Assembly (NCBI RefSeq): GCF_001427305.1
Contig: NZ_LMFZ01000050.1
Location: forward strand, 1-64,000
DNA: 64,000 nucleotides
DNA from: Duganella sp. Root1480D1
GTDB taxonomy: Bacteria > Pseudomonadota > Gammaproteobacteria > Burkholderiales > Burkholderiaceae_D
Reading direction: 5' to 3'
In this document: piece by piece, positions 9,375 to 17,678 of the stretch
Layout of the letters: each line of letters begins with the position of its first letter
How positions within the stretch are numbered: the stretch's first letter is position 1
Notes under the pieces: model-generated
Seen by the model: the letters and a program-made list of their open reading frames with translations, nothing else
The model's database searches: none
Told to the model about the DNA's origin: nothing
Position numbers and translations under genes: made by a program

Positions 9375-9866
9375 ATGCAAGTTACTGCGCAAGAAGACGC
9401 TAGCCAAGGCAAGGAATTCCTGGCATTCAAGCTGGGGGCCGAAGAGTACGGCATCGATATCCTGAAAGTGCAGGAAATCCGCGGTTATGAGGCGGTGACC
9501 CGCATCGCCAATGCACCCGAGTTCATCAAGGGCGTGATCAACCTGCGCGGCATCATCATCCCGGTGGTGGACATGCGCATCAAGTTCAAGCTGGGCGAGC
9601 CGGTGTACGACCAGTTCACGGTGGTGATCATCCTGAACATCAATGGCCGCGTGGTGGGCATGGTGGTCGATTCGGTGTCCGACGTGACCACCCTGATGCC
9701 GGAGCAGATCAAGCCGGCGCCGGACCTGGGCACCGCCTTCAGCTCGGAATACATGATCGGCCTCGGCACCATCGACGAGCGCATGCTGATCCTGGTGGAT
9801 ATCTACCGCCTGATGGCGAGCCCGGAAATGGGCCTCAGCGAAACCCTGGCTGCGGGGACTGCTTAA
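9375..9866 (+). CDS. CheW-type coupling protein (orphan)
   Basis: A 163-residue protein with a single CheW domain (~15-150), the adaptor that links chemoreceptors to the CheA kinase. Hallmarks include GAEEYGIDILKVQEIR near the start and GVINLRGIIIPVVDMR in the middle. The start is the ATG at 9375, behind AAAGGAAAAA; an upstream in-frame TTG at 9342 is less likely. No cheA, cheB, cheR or receptor gene is nearby, so it either serves a distant chemosensory array or a wsp-like pathway. Its stop codon overlaps the stop of the convergent J-domain gene by four bases. Confidence 0.93.
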   Translation: MQVTAQEDASQGKEFLAFKLGAEEYGIDILKVQEIRGYEAVTRIANAPEFIKGVINLRGIIIPVVDMRIKFKLGEPVYDQFTVVIILNINGRVVGMVVDSVSDVTTLMPEQIKPAPDLGTAFSSEYMIGLGTIDERMLILVDIYRLMASPEMGLSETLAAGTA

Positions 9867-10813
9867 CCGTTCTTATGGGTGCAGCCGTTCTGGCTGGCGC
9901 CAAGGTTCAGGTTCTGGTAGCGGATTTCATATTTGCCGTTCGATAGCTGGTCGACCACCAGCTTGTCGTGCGGCTGCACGTAGGCATAGCGCACGTTGGA
10001 ACGGCGCTCGAGGTCATACACCTTGATGAACACCGGCGCAGCGTTGGCGCTGTTGTCCAGCGTGAGCTGCATGTCCTCGCCCTTGTTCCCGACCGGGAAT
10101 CCTTCCACATAGCCGGACTGTACCGGCCACGGTTCGCCATTCGGGGCGACTGCCGGGGCGACCTCGGCTTCACAGTCGACGGCAGCGCCCGGCAGCACGA
10201 CCTGCGACAGGGCCAGCACCTTGATCGGCGGCGCGGCGGCGGCAGATACCGACGGCTCCGGCGAATACGGCTTGGCCACGGCCCAGCCATCGTCGGGGGT
10301 GACTTTTTCCACCCGGGGCGGATGGATTTTCGGGGTGGCGGCCGCAGTGGCCGTCAGCTCGGCGGGCGGCTTGCCACCCCAGGCGCCAGCCAGCACGCTG
10401 GACATGGCGCGCGGCTCGGTCACCGTCAGTACGCCGCCCAGCCAGCCGGCGGCGGCGGCGCCGCTGACCGTGCCCCAGAAGCGCCAGGATTTCAGGACCC
10501 GGCGCCGGCGCGGCAAGTCGAGCTGGTCCGACCAGCCTGGCTCATGCGCCGGTTCATGCCTGGTGCTTTCCAGCCATTCGATTTCCCATTCTTCCTGGGT
10601 GATCCACTCGTCATGCTCCTTGCGCCGTTGCGGATCGGACAGCGTGCCATAGGCTGTGTTGACGATCGCCATGATGCGAGCCGCCTTTTCATCCCCCGGA
10701 TTCTTGTCAGGATGATATTTCTGGCTCAGCGCTTTGTACGCAGCACGTATGACTTCCTGTGGCGCTCCACGCGCTACCTTCAGGTTGTCATAGTGAGTAT
10801 GTATCTTTCCCAT
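9863..10813 (-). CDS. J-domain membrane protein
   Basis: A 316-residue protein with an N-terminal J domain (~5-70) carrying the HPD motif (YHPDKNPGD) needed to stimulate DnaK ATPase. A basic stretch (PRRRRV) precedes one predicted membrane segment (~118-138). The remaining ~180 residues include a Pro/Ala-rich linker and a C-terminal domain of unknown type. It lacks the Gly/Phe and zinc-finger regions of DnaJ, so it is a specialised co-chaperone that would recruit DnaK to the membrane. It follows the MidA-type gene by 12 bp on the same strand. Confidence 0.85.
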   Translation of the reverse strand: MGKIHTHYDNLKVARGAPQEVIRAAYKALSQKYHPDKNPGDEKAARIMAIVNTAYGTLSDPQRRKEHDEWITQEEWEIEWLESTRHEPAHEPGWSDQLDLPRRRRVLKSWRFWGTVSGAAAAGWLGGVLTVTEPRAMSSVLAGAWGGKPPAELTATAAATPKIHPPRVEKVTPDDGWAVAKPYSPEPSVSAAAAPPIKVLALSQVVLPGAAVDCEAEVAPAVAPNGEPWPVQSGYVEGFPVGNKGEDMQLTLDNSANAAPVFIKVYDLERRSNVRYAYVQPHDKLVVDQLSNGKYEIRYQNLNLGASQNGCTHKNG

Positions 10814-10825
10814 CTCTCAATCATA

Positions 10826-11983
10826 TTACAAACGGTGGCTGCGGTCGCTACGCAGCAATTGCCCGGGCAACTCAACGCCATGGCCAATCACCAGCACTTT
10901 GAATAATTCTCCCATTTCGGCTGGAGAAAGCAATTTCTGCAGTGCGTTGGCGTGCGGCAGGTAGTTCAGGGCGTCGGCCGGATCGTAACGCTGGATCAGC
11001 TCGCCAATACCGGCACCGATCAGGAAGCCGGCCTGGCTGTTGTAGGCCATGACTTCGGCGCCGGCGTCCTGCGCCGCCAGCGCCATGGCGGTGAAATCGA
11101 CGTGGGCGGTGATGTCCTGCAGGCCAGGCAGGTAGAACGGTTCCGGGTGGGCGTGGTGGCGGTAGTGGCACATCAGGGTGCCGGTGGCGCGGTCGCCCAG
11201 ATAGAACTCGCGGGCCGGGAAGCCGTAGTCGAACAGAAACGCGGCGCCCTTGCCTTTGGCCAGCATGGCGGCCAGCGTGGCCATGAAGCCACAGCCGGCG
11301 CCGTGTACTTCGGTCACATAGCCGACTGGCAACTGTTCGGCGTCAGGCACCTGGCGCGCGATTTGCGCCAGCAGCACCGCGTCGGCTGCCGTTGGGCGCC
11401 AGGCGAAGCCGGTTTCCGCGACAGCCACGTGCAGCGATTGCCAGCCTTGCCCGGTCAGCGTGACCACGTCGACCGGCATCGCATCCAGCACCTCATTGCC
11501 GAACACCGCGCCTTGGAAAGAATCGGGCAGCGCGTCGAGCCAGCGCACTTGCGGGAAACCGCGCAGCAGTTCCTGCTGGCGGGCGCGCAGTTCGCCGGAC
11601 AGCTCGACGATGGAATAGCTCTCGACCACGATGCCGGCGTGCGCCGCCTCGGTCAGGATATCCCTGGCCAGCTTGCCCGTTCCGGCGCCGAATTCGAGGA
11701 TATGCGGCGCGCTTTGGTCCATAATAGCGGCTGCAACGTGCGCCAGCGACTGCCCGAACAGGGCGCTCAGTTCGGGTGCAGTTGTAAAATCGCCATCCTT
11801 GCCCAGCTTGGCAGCGCCGCCGCTGTAATAACCCAGGCCCGGCGCATACAGCGCCAGTTCCATGAAGCGGGAGAACGGAATGGCGCCGCCTTGCCGCGCG
11901 ATGTCGTCGGCAATCAGGCGCTGCAGGGCTTGGGACGCGGCCAGCGCGTCAGGGGAAGGTGCTGGTAAAGACATGCCCGGCAT
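10826..11983 (-). CDS. MidA/NDUFAF7-type SAM-dependent methyltransferase
   Basis: A 385-residue protein of the DUF185 family. The N-terminal motif FMELALYAPGLGYYSGG and the SAM-binding glycine motif ILEFGAGTGKLA (~95-105) are characteristic. In mitochondria the homologue NDUFAF7 methylates an arginine of a complex I subunit; a comparable bacterial role is inference only. A second in-frame ATG at 11974 gives MSLPAPSP and is equally possible. The gene is divergent from the pteridine reductase gene, with ~45 bp between starts. Confidence 0.88.
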   Translation of the reverse strand: MPGMSLPAPSPDALAASQALQRLIADDIARQGGAIPFSRFMELALYAPGLGYYSGGAAKLGKDGDFTTAPELSALFGQSLAHVAAAIMDQSAPHILEFGAGTGKLARDILTEAAHAGIVVESYSIVELSGELRARQQELLRGFPQVRWLDALPDSFQGAVFGNEVLDAMPVDVVTLTGQGWQSLHVAVAETGFAWRPTAADAVLLAQIARQVPDAEQLPVGYVTEVHGAGCGFMATLAAMLAKGKGAAFLFDYGFPAREFYLGDRATGTLMCHYRHHAHPEPFYLPGLQDITAHVDFTAMALAAQDAGAEVMAYNSQAGFLIGAGIGELIQRYDPADALNYLPHANALQKLLSPAEMGELFKVLVIGHGVELPGQLLRSDRSHRL

Positions 11984-12028
11984 TGTAGCGGTTCAGCGCA
12001 GCCCGGCGCCATTTTGCTCAATTTGACT

Positions 12029-12811
12029 ATGACTACTTCAACTTCGACGCCCGACCAGCCACGCGTGGCCCTGGTGACCGGGGCCGGGCGCCGCCTGGGA
12101 CGCGAAATCGCGCTCGGCCTGGCGCGCGCCGGCTGGGACATCGCCGTCCATTACCGCCACTCGCACGACGAGGCACGCGAAGTGGCGCAGGCCGTTGCCG
12201 CCCTGGGCCGCCGCGCCATCACGCTGCAATGCGACCTGTCCGATGAAGAAGCCGTGCGCGGCCTGCTGCCGGCGGCGCTGAAGGCGCTGGAACGGGTCGA
12301 CTGCGTGGTGAACAACGCTTCCCTGTTCGATTACGACAGCGATTTGAACTTCAGCCACGCCCGGCTGGACGCGCACATGCATGCCAATGTCGCCGCACCG
12401 ATCCAGCTGGCGCGCGCCCTGTACGACGCCACGCCGGAAGGCGGCCAGGCCGTGGTTGTGAACCTGCTGGACCAGAAGCTTTATAATCTCAACCCTGATT
12501 TCCTGTCCTATACCCTGTCCAAGGCGGCGCTGCAGGCGGCCAACACGATGCTGGCCCAGTCGCTGGCGCCGAAGGTCCGGGTAGTGGGCGTGGCGCCCGG
12601 CATCACCATGGTGTCGGGAGACCAGAGCGAGGAAGGCTTCGCCAAGGCGCACACCCAGACGCCGCTGGGCCGTTCCAGTACTCCGGAGGACATCGCCGCC
12701 GCCGTGGTGTATGCGGCAGGCGCGCGTGCCATGACCGGCACCACCCTGCTGGTCGATGGCGGCCAGCATTTGCTGCCGTCGCCACGCGATGTGATGTTCC
12801 TTACCAAATAA
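12029..12811 (+). CDS. Short-chain reductase of the pteridine reductase type (FolM-like)
   Basis: A 260-residue Rossmann protein. The cofactor motif TGAGRRLG, with Arg before the glycine, is typical of NADPH-using pteridine reductases. The catalytic YTLSK (Tyr-x3-Lys) is preceded by an Asp (NLLDQ), which matches the Asp-Tyr pair of PTR1/FolM enzymes. The likely reaction is reduction of dihydro- to tetrahydro-pterin or -monapterin. The next gene is a dihydroneopterin aldolase or epimerase homologue, which supports a pterin role over a generic SDR. The start is the ATG at 12029; an upstream TTG at 12014 is unlikely. Confidence 0.8.
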   Translation: MTTSTSTPDQPRVALVTGAGRRLGREIALGLARAGWDIAVHYRHSHDEAREVAQAVAALGRRAITLQCDLSDEEAVRGLLPAALKALERVDCVVNNASLFDYDSDLNFSHARLDAHMHANVAAPIQLARALYDATPEGGQAVVVNLLDQKLYNLNPDFLSYTLSKAALQAANTMLAQSLAPKVRVVGVAPGITMVSGDQSEEGFAKAHTQTPLGRSSTPEDIAAAVVYAAGARAMTGTTLLVDGGQHLLPSPRDVMFLTK

Positions 12812-12833
12812 CTTCATTGAAGGTTTAAGCACC

Positions 12834-13232
12834 ATGCTGTCCGCCCTGATTCACCCGCAACTGCAAGACTGCCGCCGGCTGTTCCTGCGCAACTATGAAG
12901 TGCTGATCAACATCGGCGTGCACGATTTCGAAAAGAAAGGCGAGCAGCGCGTACTGATCAACGTTGACCTGTACATCCCGCTGGCGGTGTCGACCCCGAA
13001 GGCCGACGAACTGCACGAAGTGGTCGACTACGACTTCATGCGCGAGACCATTGCGCGCCGCATGGCCGAAGGCCACGTGCACCTGCAGGAAACCCTGGTG
13101 GACGACGTGGTGCAGGCAATGCTGGCCCACCCTAGCGTGCGTGCCGCCCGCGTGTCGACCATGAAGCCTGACGTATATCCCGATTGCGAAGGCGTGGGCG
13201 TGGAAGTATTCAAGATCAAGGACGCAGCATGA
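12834..13232 (+). CDS. Dihydroneopterin aldolase/epimerase family (FolB or FolX)
   Basis: A 132-residue protein of the DHNA aldolase fold. It has GVHDFEKKGEQRV (the Glu region that binds the pterin ring) and a C-terminal MKPDVYPDCEGVGVEV with the conserved Lys. FolB cleaves dihydroneopterin to 6-hydroxymethyl-dihydropterin, while FolX epimerises the triphosphate toward monapterin. Sequence alone does not separate them here. The FolM-like gene 22 bp upstream favours the FolX/monapterin reading. Its TGA overlaps the ATG of ttcA (ATGA), indicating coupled translation. Confidence 0.82.
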   Translation: MLSALIHPQLQDCRRLFLRNYEVLINIGVHDFEKKGEQRVLINVDLYIPLAVSTPKADELHEVVDYDFMRETIARRMAEGHVHLQETLVDDVVQAMLAHPSVRAARVSTMKPDVYPDCEGVGVEVFKIKDAA

Positions 13233-14131
13233 ACGCGGTAGTAGACACCAAGGCGGAAGACAAGACCGCCTACGAAAACAACAAGCTGCACAAGCGCCTG
13301 TGCCGCCTGGTCGGCCAGGCCATCGGCGATTTCAACATGATCGAAGACGGCGACAAGGTGATGGTTTGCCTGTCGGGCGGCAAGGACTCTTACGCCCTGC
13401 TCGACATCCTGATGACGCTGCGCGAACGCGCACCGATCAATTTCGAGATCGTCGCCGTCAACCTGGACCAGAAGCAGCCGAACTTCCCGGCCGACGTGCT
13501 GCCGGCCTACCTGGAAAAACTCGGCGTGCCGTTCCACATCGAAAACCAGGACACGTACTCGATCGTCAAGCGCCTGATCCCGGAAGGCAAGACCACCTGC
13601 TCGCTGTGCTCGCGCCTGCGGCGCGGCATCCTGTACCGCGTAGCCGATGAACTGGGCTGCAACAAGATCGCCCTGGGTCACCACCGCGATGACATCCTCG
13701 AGACCTTCTTCCTGAACATGTTCTTCGGCGGGAAGATCAAGGGCATGCCGGCCAAGCTGGTGTCCGACGACGGCAAGCACATGGTGATCCGCCCGCTGGC
13801 TTATGTGAAAGAAGAAGATACCGAGCGCTATGCCGAGGTGAAGAACTTCCCGATCATCCCGTGCGACCTGTGCGGCTCGCAGGAAAACCTGCAGCGCAAG
13901 CAGATCAAGGCCATGCTGCGCGACTGGGAGAAGAAGCACCCGGGCCGCGTGGAGAATACCTTCTCCGCCCTGTCCACCGTCGTGCCATCGCACCTGATGG
14001 ACCGCGACCTGTTCGGCTTCAAGGACCTGAAGACCGACGGCATCGCCAATCCGCTGGGCGATATCGCCTTCGACGAGGAGCCTTGCTCCACGCCTGCTGC
14101 CACGACAATCCCTCTCGTTAATTTGCAATAA
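13229..14131 (+). CDS. ttcA: tRNA 2-thiocytidine(32) synthetase TtcA
   Basis: A 300-residue enzyme that thiolates cytidine 32 of several tRNAs, using ATP and an Fe-S cluster. The PP-loop SGGKDS is at ~49-54, followed by the CSLC and CDLC cysteine pairs expected for TtcA, and the family motif GHHRDDILETFFLNMF. Its length is typical. It starts at the ATGA overlap with the pterin gene, so pterin and tRNA-modification genes are co-translated. An upstream in-frame ATG would add 15 residues and is not supported. Confidence 0.96.
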   Translation: MNAVVDTKAEDKTAYENNKLHKRLCRLVGQAIGDFNMIEDGDKVMVCLSGGKDSYALLDILMTLRERAPINFEIVAVNLDQKQPNFPADVLPAYLEKLGVPFHIENQDTYSIVKRLIPEGKTTCSLCSRLRRGILYRVADELGCNKIALGHHRDDILETFFLNMFFGGKIKGMPAKLVSDDGKHMVIRPLAYVKEEDTERYAEVKNFPIIPCDLCGSQENLQRKQIKAMLRDWEKKHPGRVENTFSALSTVVPSHLMDRDLFGFKDLKTDGIANPLGDIAFDEEPCSTPAATTIPLVNLQ

Positions 14132-14147
14132 AAGCAACTCACCGGGG

Positions 14148-14177
14148 TAGAATAGCTCCCTTCATCTCACTGAAGGG
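14148..14177 (+). promoter_or_regulatory. -10-like box with hairpin that buries the ribosome site
   Basis: TAGAAT (14148-14153) is a -10-like box with a weak TTGCAA 19 bp upstream. It is followed by a 7-bp inverted repeat CCCTTCA (14158-14164) / TGAAGGG (14171-14177). The 3' arm contains the AAGGG ribosome site of the peptidase gene starting at 14186. A transcript starting ~7 nt after the -10 box would lose most of the 5' arm and leave the site open, while read-through from ttcA would keep it paired. This is inferred from sequence only. Confidence 0.4.
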
Positions 14178-14185
14178 ACTTCCCG

Positions 14186-15370
14186 ATGCAGCGTTTCCTC
14201 GGCCTGTGCGCCGCTTTCCTGATGTTGTGTGCCGCTCCGCTCCTGCATGCGGAGGAGCAGCCCAAGCTTGCCGTGGCGGTGGACGTGCGCCATGTGGCGA
14301 AAGACTTGTGGCGCGTGGATTACCGGTTTGCGCAAGCCGTTACGGCGCTCAAGCTGCACTCCATCGGCGCGTTCCGCAAGCAGGAGTGGAAGGTGCTCAC
14401 ACCCGGCATGGCCATGAAATCCGGACCGGACTTCGATGTGATTGCGGCGAAGGGCAAGCCGTTCAAGTCGGCCAGCGTGCAGGTCAAGACGTTCGATGGC
14501 TGGTCGCCCAAGGAGTATGTCTCGTTCAACCGCTTCGGCGATGGCGGAACGGCTGTTTACCTCGGCCACCTGCAAGGTGACGTCGAGCAGGGCAAGAAAA
14601 CGCTCTCGATGCACACCGATATCAAGCTGTTTGGCCTGGCGCAGGAAAACGTGATTGCTCCGCCGGCTAACCGCCTGGAGCCGGGAGGCGACCGCGGTTA
14701 TGCCTACTTTGGTCCTGCACAGGCTATCCCTGCCGGTGCGGTGAAAGTCCTGATCGATCCACGCATCCCGCAGTGGCTGCGCGAAACGATCCTCGATGTT
14801 GGCGCAAAGACTTCCGCCTACTATGAGAAGGCCTACCAAAGGAGTTTAAAGGACGAGCTGCTGATCATGGTATCGGTGGACAATTTCGAGTCGTCGGGCT
14901 TTTCGATGAAGGGCGGCGCCATCTTGGGCCAGGGCCAGGTTTCCTACCGGCTGGAAGGCAAGCAGGTACTGCTCGACCATCCGAAGCTGCGCGAGTATGC
15001 GGCTCTCAACGTGGCACACGAGATGGCGCACATCTGGCAGATGGCCGTTTCCCGCGGCGGCATGCGCGGAGACCAGGGGCCGTGGATCCACGAGGGCGGT
15101 GCGGAGGCAATGGCCCTCGATGCCTTGGTCAAGACCGGTGTGTTAAGCGAAGAATCGGTGCAAGCCTACCGTGCGAAACAGGCTGCCACTTGCGAGAAGC
15201 TTAACAACACCGTCGACACCTATGACGGCATTTATGCCTGCGGCCTGGTGCGCTTCGACCAGCTGGGCATCGGCATCGTCCCGCTTTGGCGCTCCATGAT
15301 GGAAGCGACCGAAACGACGGGCGATGCGTATTCCCAGCAGATGATCGACACTATCGTTTCAGCGAAGTAG
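14186..15370 (+). CDS. Secreted zinc peptidase-like protein (HExxH)
   Basis: A 394-residue protein with a clear signal peptide (~1-22, cut after HA). The zinc motif HEMAH (H278-H282) lies in ALNVAHEMAHIWQ, followed ~20 residues on by WIHEGGAEA, a possible third ligand. This is the arrangement seen in gluzincin families such as M1 and M61. The N-terminal ~170 residues are beta-rich, as in M61 glycyl aminopeptidases, but no family can be assigned firmly. It is probably periplasmic or secreted. The coding ends overlap convergently with the GH92 gene by 20 bp. Its ribosome site is within a hairpin. Confidence 0.72.
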   Translation: MQRFLGLCAAFLMLCAAPLLHAEEQPKLAVAVDVRHVAKDLWRVDYRFAQAVTALKLHSIGAFRKQEWKVLTPGMAMKSGPDFDVIAAKGKPFKSASVQVKTFDGWSPKEYVSFNRFGDGGTAVYLGHLQGDVEQGKKTLSMHTDIKLFGLAQENVIAPPANRLEPGGDRGYAYFGPAQAIPAGAVKVLIDPRIPQWLRETILDVGAKTSAYYEKAYQRSLKDELLIMVSVDNFESSGFSMKGGAILGQGQVSYRLEGKQVLLDHPKLREYAALNVAHEMAHIWQMAVSRGGMRGDQGPWIHEGGAEAMALDALVKTGVLSEESVQAYRAKQAATCEKLNNTVDTYDGIYACGLVRFDQLGIGIVPLWRSMMEATETTGDAYSQQMIDTIVSAK

Positions 15371-17678
15371 CCGCGCCTTCGGCACGCGAGAAGGAATATG
15401 GCGCATCGGCCGGTGCGATGCCGCGCTGCTGGTTCGGTTGCGCCGACATCTCCACGTCGAAGATCGCGCCGCGCAGCAGTTCATCGTGGCCCAGCCAGTT
15501 GCGCTGCAGCGTGCGGCCATTCAGTTTCGCGGTGCGGATGTAGCGCATGCCGGCGCCATTGGCCGGAGCATTGATGCGAACCTGCTTGCCGTTTTCCAGG
15601 TGCACAGTGGCATGCTGGAACAGCGGCGCGCCCACCACGTACTGGCCGACGGCCGGCGTCACCGGATAGAAGCCCAGCGCGGAAAACACGTACCAGGCCG
15701 AGGTCTGGCCATTGTCTTCGTCGCCGCAGTAGCCATCCGGCGTTGGCTTGTACATGCGGTTCAGCGTTTCGCGGATCCAGTACTGCGACTTCCATGGCGC
15801 GCCAGCATAGTTGTACAAGTACAGCATGTGCTGGATCGGCTGGTTGCCATGGGCGTACTGGCCCATGTTCGCTACCTGCATTTCGCGGATCTCGTGGATC
15901 ACCGAGCCGTAATAGCTCTCGTCGAACAGCGGCGGCATGCTCATCACCGTGTCCAGCTTGTCGACGAAGGCGGCCCGGCCGCCCATCAGGTTCACCAGGC
16001 CATCGATGTCGTGGAAGACCGACCAGGTGTAATGCCAGCTATTCCCTTCCGTGAAGGCATCGCCCCACTTGACCGGGTTGAACGGCGACTGGAAGCTGCC
16101 ATCCTTGTTACGGCCGCGCATCAGGCCGGTCTCGGGGTCGAACAGCTTCTTGTAGTTCATGGCGCGCTGCGCGTAGATGGCGATTTCCGATTCCGGCTTG
16201 CCGAGCGCCTTGCCCAGCTGGTAGATCGCAAAGTCGTCGTAGGCATATTCCAGCGTGCGTGCGGCGTTCTCGTTGATCTTGACGTCGTAAGGCACGTAGC
16301 CAAGCTCGTTGTAGTACTTCACGCCGGCGCGGCCCACTGCGCTGACCGGCCCTTCGTTGTCGGCGCCGTGCTTGAGTGCTTGCCACAGGGTTTCAATGTC
16401 GGGACTGCGGCTGCCCTTGATCCAGGCGTCGGCCACCACCGAGGCGGAGTTGTTGCCGACCATGATGTCGGCATAGCCGGGGCTCGACCACTCGGGCAGC
16501 CAGCCGCCTTCGCGGTAGGCATTGGCGAGGCCGGCCTGCATTTCGCGGTTGATCGACGGGTAGACCAGGTTCAGGAAGGGATACAGGGCGCGGAAGGTGT
16601 CCCAGAAGCCGGTGCCAGCAAACAGGTAGCCGGGCAAGACCTTGCCGTTGTAAGGGCTCCAGTGCACCGGCTGGCCGGCGGCGTCGACTTCATACATCTT
16701 GTTCGGGAACTGCACCATGCGGTACAGGCTTGAGTAGAAGGTGCGCACCTGGTCGATGCTGCCGCCCTCCACTTCCACTTTGGACAGCACCCGGTTCCAG
16801 GCCGCTTTGGCGCGGGAGTGCGTGGTGTCGAAGTCGTCGTTTGCCAGTTCGCGCTGCAGGTTCAATTCCGCCTGCTCGGGGCTGATGAAGGAGGAAGCCA
16901 CCTTCATGTGCACTTGCTCCCCGCGCCTGGTCTTGAAGCCGACGATGGCGCCGCTATGCTGGCTTTCCATTTCGAGCGCGCCTTCCACCAGTTCCTTGCC
17001 GCGCCATACGTCGGTCGAGGTGAACGGCTTGTCGAACACCATCACGAAATACAGGCGGAAGTTGGCTGGCAGCGGGCCGCGCGCATAACGGGTGCTATAG
17101 CCGATGACCTTGCGCTGCTCCGGGATGATCTTGACGTAGGAGCCTTTGTCGAAGGCGTCCACCACCACGTAACTCTTGTCCGATTCGGGGAAAGTGAAAC
17201 GGAATTGCGCCGCGCGCTCGGTCGGCGTCAATTCCGCGGTGACGTCGGCATCCGCCAGGTAGACGCTGTAGTAGTAAGGCTTGGAGGTTTCGGCCTTGTG
17301 CGAGAACGCGCTGGCGCGGTCGTCTTCCATGAAGCGCTTGGCGCCGGTCACCGGCATGACGGAAAACTGGCCATAGTCGTTCATCCATGGCGAGGGCTGG
17401 TGCGTCTGTTTCAAGCCGCGCAGCCTGTCGGCTTCATACTGATAGGCCCAGCCGTTGCCCATCTTGCCGGTCTGCGGCGTCCACAGGTTCATGCCCCAAG
17501 GGACGGCGATGGCGGGATAGGTATTCCCGTTCGACATTTCCGGCTTGCTGGAGGTACCCATCAGGGGATTGACCCACTCGACCGGGTCGCTGACCTTGCC
17601 GACGAATTGTGCGGCAGCCAGCGGCGCGGCAGCAGCCAGCACGAGCGCCACGCCGGCGCGCAAAATGGTGACGCTCAT
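15351..17678 (-). CDS. GH92 glycosidase with Gln at the general-acid position
   Basis: A 775-residue secreted protein; signal peptide MSVTILRAGVALVLAAAAPL, then AAA. GH92 enzymes are calcium-dependent exo-alpha-mannosidases. Family segments include FTEGNSWHYTW, YLYNYAGAPWKSQ and CGDEDNGQTSAWYVFSALGF. The motif that is HGNEP in ordinary GH92 members reads HGNQP here, with Gln613 in place of the catalytic acid Glu. From memory, the same change occurs in GH92 enzymes that act on mannose-1-phospho-6-mannose, where the leaving group needs no proton. The start overlaps the stop of the second GH92 gene (ATGA), so it is translated second in a two-gene unit. The ATG at 17678 is chosen because it opens the signal peptide. 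Confidence 0.92.
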   Translation of the reverse strand: MSVTILRAGVALVLAAAAPLAAAQFVGKVSDPVEWVNPLMGTSSKPEMSNGNTYPAIAVPWGMNLWTPQTGKMGNGWAYQYEADRLRGLKQTHQPSPWMNDYGQFSVMPVTGAKRFMEDDRASAFSHKAETSKPYYYSVYLADADVTAELTPTERAAQFRFTFPESDKSYVVVDAFDKGSYVKIIPEQRKVIGYSTRYARGPLPANFRLYFVMVFDKPFTSTDVWRGKELVEGALEMESQHSGAIVGFKTRRGEQVHMKVASSFISPEQAELNLQRELANDDFDTTHSRAKAAWNRVLSKVEVEGGSIDQVRTFYSSLYRMVQFPNKMYEVDAAGQPVHWSPYNGKVLPGYLFAGTGFWDTFRALYPFLNLVYPSINREMQAGLANAYREGGWLPEWSSPGYADIMVGNNSASVVADAWIKGSRSPDIETLWQALKHGADNEGPVSAVGRAGVKYYNELGYVPYDVKINENAARTLEYAYDDFAIYQLGKALGKPESEIAIYAQRAMNYKKLFDPETGLMRGRNKDGSFQSPFNPVKWGDAFTEGNSWHYTWSVFHDIDGLVNLMGGRAAFVDKLDTVMSMPPLFDESYYGSVIHEIREMQVANMGQYAHGNQPIQHMLYLYNYAGAPWKSQYWIRETLNRMYKPTPDGYCGDEDNGQTSAWYVFSALGFYPVTPAVGQYVVGAPLFQHATVHLENGKQVRINAPANGAGMRYIRTAKLNGRTLQRNWLGHDELLRGAIFDVEMSAQPNQQRGIAPADAPYSFSRAEGAATSLKR

